NCBI GenBank assembly: GCA_020630835.1
Contig: JAHDIL010000039.1
Location: 1 to 9,824 of the forward strand
Length of the DNA: 9,824 bases
Direction: 5' to 3'
Source of the DNA: Verrucomicrobiota bacterium
GTDB taxonomy: Bacteria; Verrucomicrobiota; Verrucomicrobiia; Verrucomicrobiales; DEV007
Part shown: piece after piece, positions 7,391 to 9,824 of the stretch
Position numbering within the stretch: the first letter of the stretch is position 1
Layout of the letters: every line of letters begins with the position of its first letter
Made by a program: the position numbers and the translations under genes
The notes under the pieces: model-generated
Told to the model about the DNA's origin: nothing
The model's database searches: none
The model's input: the letters and a program-made list of their open reading frames with translations, nothing else

Positions 7391-7995
7391 AACTTCCGAA
7401 AGAGGACAAAAAACTCGCAGCCTTCTCGCCCAGGATAAGCAGTCTGCGGAACAAACGACTCCACCTCTGTGAAGTGTGACCTGAAGTGCTCTCTCAGCGT
7501 CTCGATCTCTACACCAAAAGGTGGACCCGAACCGATGGGATGATCTTCATCATAAGGGTCGATAAAGAACACCCCGATCAATAGGCCACCGGGCTTAAGT
7601 GCCTCGGCCATAGCAGCGACGTAGTGATCGCGCTGACTGGGGTTGATCGCACAAAAGCAGGTGTGTTCCCACACGGCATCGTAATTCCCCTTCTCCGATG
7701 CTGGTAGCGCAAAGATATCGAGATCCCGAAACTGGACGGAGCGCGGGTTGTCAAATCGCTGGGCAGCTGATAGGGCGGTGGGCGAAATGTCGGCCCCTAC
7801 GAAATTCGCGTCTGGCAGATGTTCGGCGAGCAGTCTCACATCATGCCCGAGTCCACAACCTGGACTGAGCCAATGGCCGGAGGCCAGCTCGACAGGGAGT
7901 GGGGCAGCCTTTTGCAACCACTCCTCCAAAGGAGGAGCTGCAGCCCCCTTATCCCAAGGCGTATTTTTTTGCTGATAGGCGTTCTCCCAATCCAT
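7387..7995 (-). CDS. TPMT-like SAM-dependent methyltransferase
   Basis: Cytoplasmic class I methyltransferase of the thiopurine S-methyltransferase-like family; bacterial members act on thiols, selenium/tellurium compounds, halides or unknown small molecules, and the substrate here is not evident. Using ATG at 7995 (202 residues), the family opening MDWENAYQQKNTPWDKG is at the N-terminus, SAM motif I SPGCGLGHD at 44-52, the acidic ribose-binding Asp69 in VGADIS, then VWEHTCFCAINPSQR and LKPGGLLIGVFF. The frame stays open to a GTG at 8058, but those 21 extra residues match nothing in the family, while GAGAGGAAA directly before the ATG at 7995 is one of the better ribosome sites in the window. 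It overlaps the phosphatase gene by 4 bp and lies 69 bp below the DUF2805 gene, suggesting one transcript. Confidence 0.9.
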   Translation of the reverse strand: MDWENAYQQKNTPWDKGAAAPPLEEWLQKAAPLPVELASGHWLSPGCGLGHDVRLLAEHLPDANFVGADISPTALSAAQRFDNPRSVQFRDLDIFALPASEKGNYDAVWEHTCFCAINPSQRDHYVAAMAEALKPGGLLIGVFFIDPYDEDHPIGSGPPFGVEIETLREHFRSHFTEVESFVPQTAYPGREGCEFFVLFRKL

Positions 7996-7999
7996 TTTC

Positions 8000-8005
8000 C
8001 TCTCA
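8000..8005 (-). promoter_or_regulatory. Ribosome binding site deciding the methyltransferase start
   Basis: On the minus strand the bases before ATG 7995 read GAGAGGAAA, a purine-rich Shine-Dalgarno-like site at short spacing. The alternative GTG at 8058 has none. Together with the family N-terminus this fixes the start. Confidence 0.5.
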
Positions 8006-8064
8006 GAGAGACGATGACGCCGAAGGATTCCGCAAGAGGGAATCCTCTCAGCCCCCACAGCGTA

Positions 8065-8328
8065 TCAGGCTTCCAAATCCCAACCGCGATCCTGTGCCTG
8101 AGATAGGCGCACTTGCGAATGCTTGCGGTGCTTCGCCTTGCGTCCGGTGACCCGTTTCCTCCACAGGCGGAAGGATGCGGGTTTCAATTCACGTCGCATG
8201 ATTTTGATCACTGCCGCCTCGACCAAGCCAGTCCGGCGCTCGATTTCATCAAAACTCGTCTTGTCACACCACGCCATGCGGATGATTCCATTTACATCTA
8301 CTCCATTCCCGTCTTGTGTCTTTGCCAT
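8065..8328 (-). CDS. DUF2805 / TIGR03643 family small basic protein
   Basis: An 87-residue protein of a conserved family without established function. The family core is clear: IIRMAWCDKTSFDEIE at 15-30, TGLVEAAVIKIMRRELKP at 33-50, then SFRLWRKRVTGRKAKHRKH at 52-70. The middle resembles a helix-turn-helix of the kind that reads DNA, and the strongly basic tail (Arg, Lys and His from 45 to 70) would suit nucleic-acid binding; this is inference. Residues 71-87 are variable. ATG at 8328 fits the family start but has no Shine-Dalgarno site. It is the first gene of the minus-strand group with the methyltransferase and phosphatase, and it diverges from the MauE-like gene across 45 bp. Family call is secure, role unknown. 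Confidence 0.85.
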   Translation of the reverse strand: MAKTQDGNGVDVNGIIRMAWCDKTSFDEIERRTGLVEAAVIKIMRRELKPASFRLWRKRVTGRKAKHRKHSQVRLSQAQDRGWDLEA

Positions 8329-8373
8329 CAGCCGAATACCTTGTGTGGTTCCTACTGTGATTACGCTCCCTGT

Positions 8374-8817
8374 ATGAAGACTGTTGCCTTTATTGCCCGC
8401 CTCGCCCTAGGCGCTTTTTTCCTCTACGCGGGATGTGTGAAAGCAATCAATCCCCTGGCATTCTCGGAGGCCGTGCGTGATTTTCAAATTGTCGGCGACC
8501 CCTGGGTAGCGTGGATCGCTCTCGGCCTCCCCATCTTTGAGATGGTAGTTGGCATCGGGTTAATGATCGACATTGTCGCTAGAGGCGCCTCGACACTCAC
8601 TGTCGTGCTCTCTCTCGGCTTTTTGGCGATCATTTTGTCGGCCATGATGCGCGGACTGGAGATTGCCTGCCAATGCCTAGGATCAGGGGAGATGATCCAC
8701 TATCCGAGCCGCATCGCTCAGAATGGCCTCTTGATCGGAATCTGCGTAACGGTGGCCTTGCTCACCCGCAAAACACTGACAAATCAGCGGAAAGCCCCAC
8801 TAGGCGACTCAGCCTAA
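8374..8817 (+). CDS. MauE/DoxX-type four-helix integral membrane protein
   Basis: A 147-residue inner-membrane protein with four predicted helices near residues 5-22, 44-65, 70-91 and 114-132. FFLYAGCVKAINPLAFSEAVRDFQIV at the first helix and following loop, and GLPIFEMVVGIGLM in the second helix, are typical of the MauE/DoxX group. Cys99 and Cys101 in CQCLGS match the C-x-C(F/L)G loop of MauE-like proteins, which are linked to electron or disulfide handling in the envelope; Cys21 lies in helix one. The exact reaction is unknown. The frame is open far upstream, but that part is antisense to the DUF2805 gene, so ATG 8374 (MKTVAFIARL) is chosen. No Shine-Dalgarno site is visible. It ends 1 bp before the end of the convergent gene. 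Confidence 0.82.
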   Translation: MKTVAFIARLALGAFFLYAGCVKAINPLAFSEAVRDFQIVGDPWVAWIALGLPIFEMVVGIGLMIDIVARGASTLTVVLSLGFLAIILSAMMRGLEIACQCLGSGEMIHYPSRIAQNGLLIGICVTVALLTRKTLTNQRKAPLGDSA

Positions 8818-8818
8818 A

Positions 8819-9325
8819 CTAAAAGAAAACCACGGCCATGAGCTCCTCATCGGAAAACTGAGCTACATCCGTTTGAGCAAGCAAATGAGCGACCTCCGCC
8901 ATTTCTACCCATTCCTCAGCTAACGACTCGCCAACTGAGGTGTCGGACATCATCCCTGGCTCTAGGGGATCGGTGACAGAAATACTTTCCCATGACTCGA
9001 TAGCATCCGCGGTCGAGGCCACGACGGCACCGCTCTCGGGTGATGAGTGAGATGCTAAGAAGGTGACACCCAGCAAAAGGATCACGGCGGCCGCGGCGCT
9101 CAGGCTGCCCCATGGCAGGGCCGATGCTGAAACGCTCTCTCCCACAAAAAGCCGTTGGATACGGCTCCACCACCCACTCGGATCCTGCTCGATATTCCGG
9201 GCCAGGCGCGTGGTGTCCTGAGCAAAGGCAGGCTTCGGCTCAGACGTAGGCCGCGCTTCTTGGCGAATCAGAGTCCAAACGGCTTCATCATCCGAGGGAG
9301 AAGCTGGCAAATCAGTATCTTTCAT
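8819..9325 (-). CDS. Single-pass membrane protein with anti-sigma-factor-like layout
   Basis: I do not recognise a named family with confidence. The 168 residues split into an N-terminal, probably cytoplasmic part (1-72) with DDEAVWTLIRQ and FAQDTTRLARNI followed by WWSRIQRLF, one hydrophobic helix at about 73-91 (WGSLSAAAAVILLLGVTFLA), and an acidic outer part ending in FSDEELMAVVFF. The order of a short DEAVW-type start, an ARxxR-type segment, WW, one helix and an acidic end resembles small proteins encoded after ECF sigma genes in Verrucomicrobiota, some of which are annotated as anti-sigma factors; that is recalled resemblance, not a search. Here the upstream gene, 47 bp away, is rpoD instead. 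AAAGG lies a few bases before ATG 9325. The gene is real by its position, ribosome site and membrane pattern; its role is uncertain. Confidence 0.7.
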   Translation of the reverse strand: MKDTDLPASPSDDEAVWTLIRQEARPTSEPKPAFAQDTTRLARNIEQDPSGWWSRIQRLFVGESVSASALPWGSLSAAAAVILLLGVTFLASHSSPESGAVVASTADAIESWESISVTDPLEPGMMSDTSVGESLAEEWVEMAEVAHLLAQTDVAQFSDEELMAVVFF

Positions 9326-9372
9326 AACTGCCTTTAGAAACCACGCGCAAAGGAGAAAGTTTCAAAAAAAGG

Positions 9373-9824
9373 TCAAATACTCTCGCCGTCGATGAAGCCT
9401 TCCAACTTCTTGATTCGGGTAGGGTGGCGCATCTTGCGGAGGGCTTTCGCCTCGATCTGTCGGATACGCTCACGAGTAACCTGAAACTGCTGACCTACTT
9501 CCTCAAGAGTCTTAGCGGATCCATCGGCGAGACCGAATCGGTGCTCGAGAACCTCACGTTCGCGCTCGGTTAAGGTGTCGAGGACATCTTTGATCCGGTC
9601 CTTAAGCAAGGCCAGCGAAGTCGTATCGCTCGGGTCCTCGGCTGACTTGTCCTCGATAAAGTCTCCTAGGTTCGCCTCTTCCCCATCTCCCACGGGTGCG
9701 TGGAGGGAAATCGGCTGCTGAGCCATTTTGAGGATGGACTCGACACGATCGGTGGAAAGGTGCACCTCCTCGGCGATCTCCTCAGCCGTTGGTTCGCGCC
9801 CCAACTCCTGGACCATCTGCTTCT
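9373..9824 (-). CDS. rpoD: Primary RNA polymerase sigma factor RpoD, C-terminal part (start beyond window)
   Basis: Housekeeping sigma-70 factor that directs RNA polymerase to -10 and -35 promoter elements. Only the last 150 or so residues are present; the frame continues off the right edge ([12 protein letters not shown] at the edge), so the start is outside. Region 3 is visible as [18 protein letters not shown] and the following helix (about 9805-9710). The acidic linker [14 protein letters not shown] follows. Region 4 contains [15 protein letters not shown] and the helix-turn-helix [20 protein letters not shown] (about 9510-9450), ending in ALRKMRHP, the classic RpoD signature. The residues after HP, ending GESI, are a short tail. 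The stop is followed on the minus strand by CC and seven T, but no hairpin precedes them, so transcription may run on into the membrane-protein gene 47 bp below. Confidence 0.96.
   Translation of the reverse strand, partial: KQMVQELGREPTAEEIAEEVHLSTDRVESILKMAQQPISLHAPVGDGEEANLGDFIEDKSAEDPSDTTSLALLKDRIKDVLDTLTEREREVLEHRFGLADGSAKTLEEVGQQFQVTRERIRQIEAKALRKMRHPTRIKKLEGFIDGESI

Noticed and set aside
7996..8058. GTG start for the methyltransferase adding 21 residues
   Set aside because: The extra residues match no family feature, while the ATG at 7995 has a ribosome site and the typical MDWENAY opening.
8113..8373. N-terminal extension of the MauE-like protein (87 codons)
   Set aside because: The extension is antisense to the DUF2805 gene and has no membrane-protein or signal character; the family start fits the ATG at 8374.
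8329..8373. Promoters in the divergent 45-bp gap
   Set aside because: Best hexamer matches were about 3-4 of 6 with poor spacing, so no site is worth naming.
9362..9375. Intrinsic terminator after rpoD
   Set aside because: Seven T follow the stop on the minus strand but no stable hairpin precedes them, so the T-run alone is not enough.
1..9824. Defence system, phage, transposon, CRISPR array or RNA gene
   Set aside because: No integrase, transposase, repeat array, terminal inverted repeats or tRNA/rRNA-like segments were seen; all genes fit stable chromosomal families.

Overview
The window looks like ordinary chromosomal DNA of moderately high G+C from a Verrucomicrobiota bacterium, possibly Opitutae/Puniceicoccales. 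This is inferred from the style of the thioredoxin reductase N-terminus (GTGCAGW), the primary sigma factor C-terminus (a [23 protein letters not shown] linker), the GMC dehydrogenase with its subunit 3, and the lack of strong Shine-Dalgarno sites before most genes. No marker gene settles the taxonomy. I see no rRNA, tRNA, CRISPR array, insertion sequence, phage gene or attachment site.

Layout. Left edge: trxB (+) runs toward a large minus-strand gene for an exported TPR/HExxH metallopeptidase, with imperfect hairpins between their ends. Middle: reading leftward, a two-gene unit encodes a Tat-type small subunit (gluconate 2-dehydrogenase subunit 3 family) and an FAD-dependent GMC dehydrogenase with a C-x5-C-x3-C cluster. 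It is followed, after a 244-bp purine-rich spacer, by the peptidase gene. Right-middle: a second minus-strand run holds a small DUF2805/TIGR03643 protein, a TPMT-like SAM methyltransferase and a PhoD-like metallophosphatase; the last two overlap by 4 bp. A MauE/DoxX-type four-helix membrane protein (+) diverges from the DUF2805 gene across only 45 bp. It ends 1 bp from the end of a convergent minus-strand gene for a single-pass membrane protein shaped like an anti-sigma factor. Right edge: the 3' part of rpoD (minus), cut by the window end, lies just upstream of that gene.

How the genes work together. The clearest functional unit is the dehydrogenase pair: the small subunit probably carries the signal-less flavoprotein through the Tat pathway, and electrons would pass from FAD to a predicted Fe-S cluster and on to an acceptor not encoded here. 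The peptidase and the phosphatase also carry N-terminal export signals, so much of the window concerns the cell envelope. TrxB and RpoD are housekeeping genes. No wholly new system is evident. The points most worth checking are the Fe-S-type dehydrogenase without an adjacent cytochrome, the anti-sigma-like gene next to rpoD, a near-leaderless promoter candidate at 6199-6227, and a perfect 15-bp dyad upstream of the peptidase gene.
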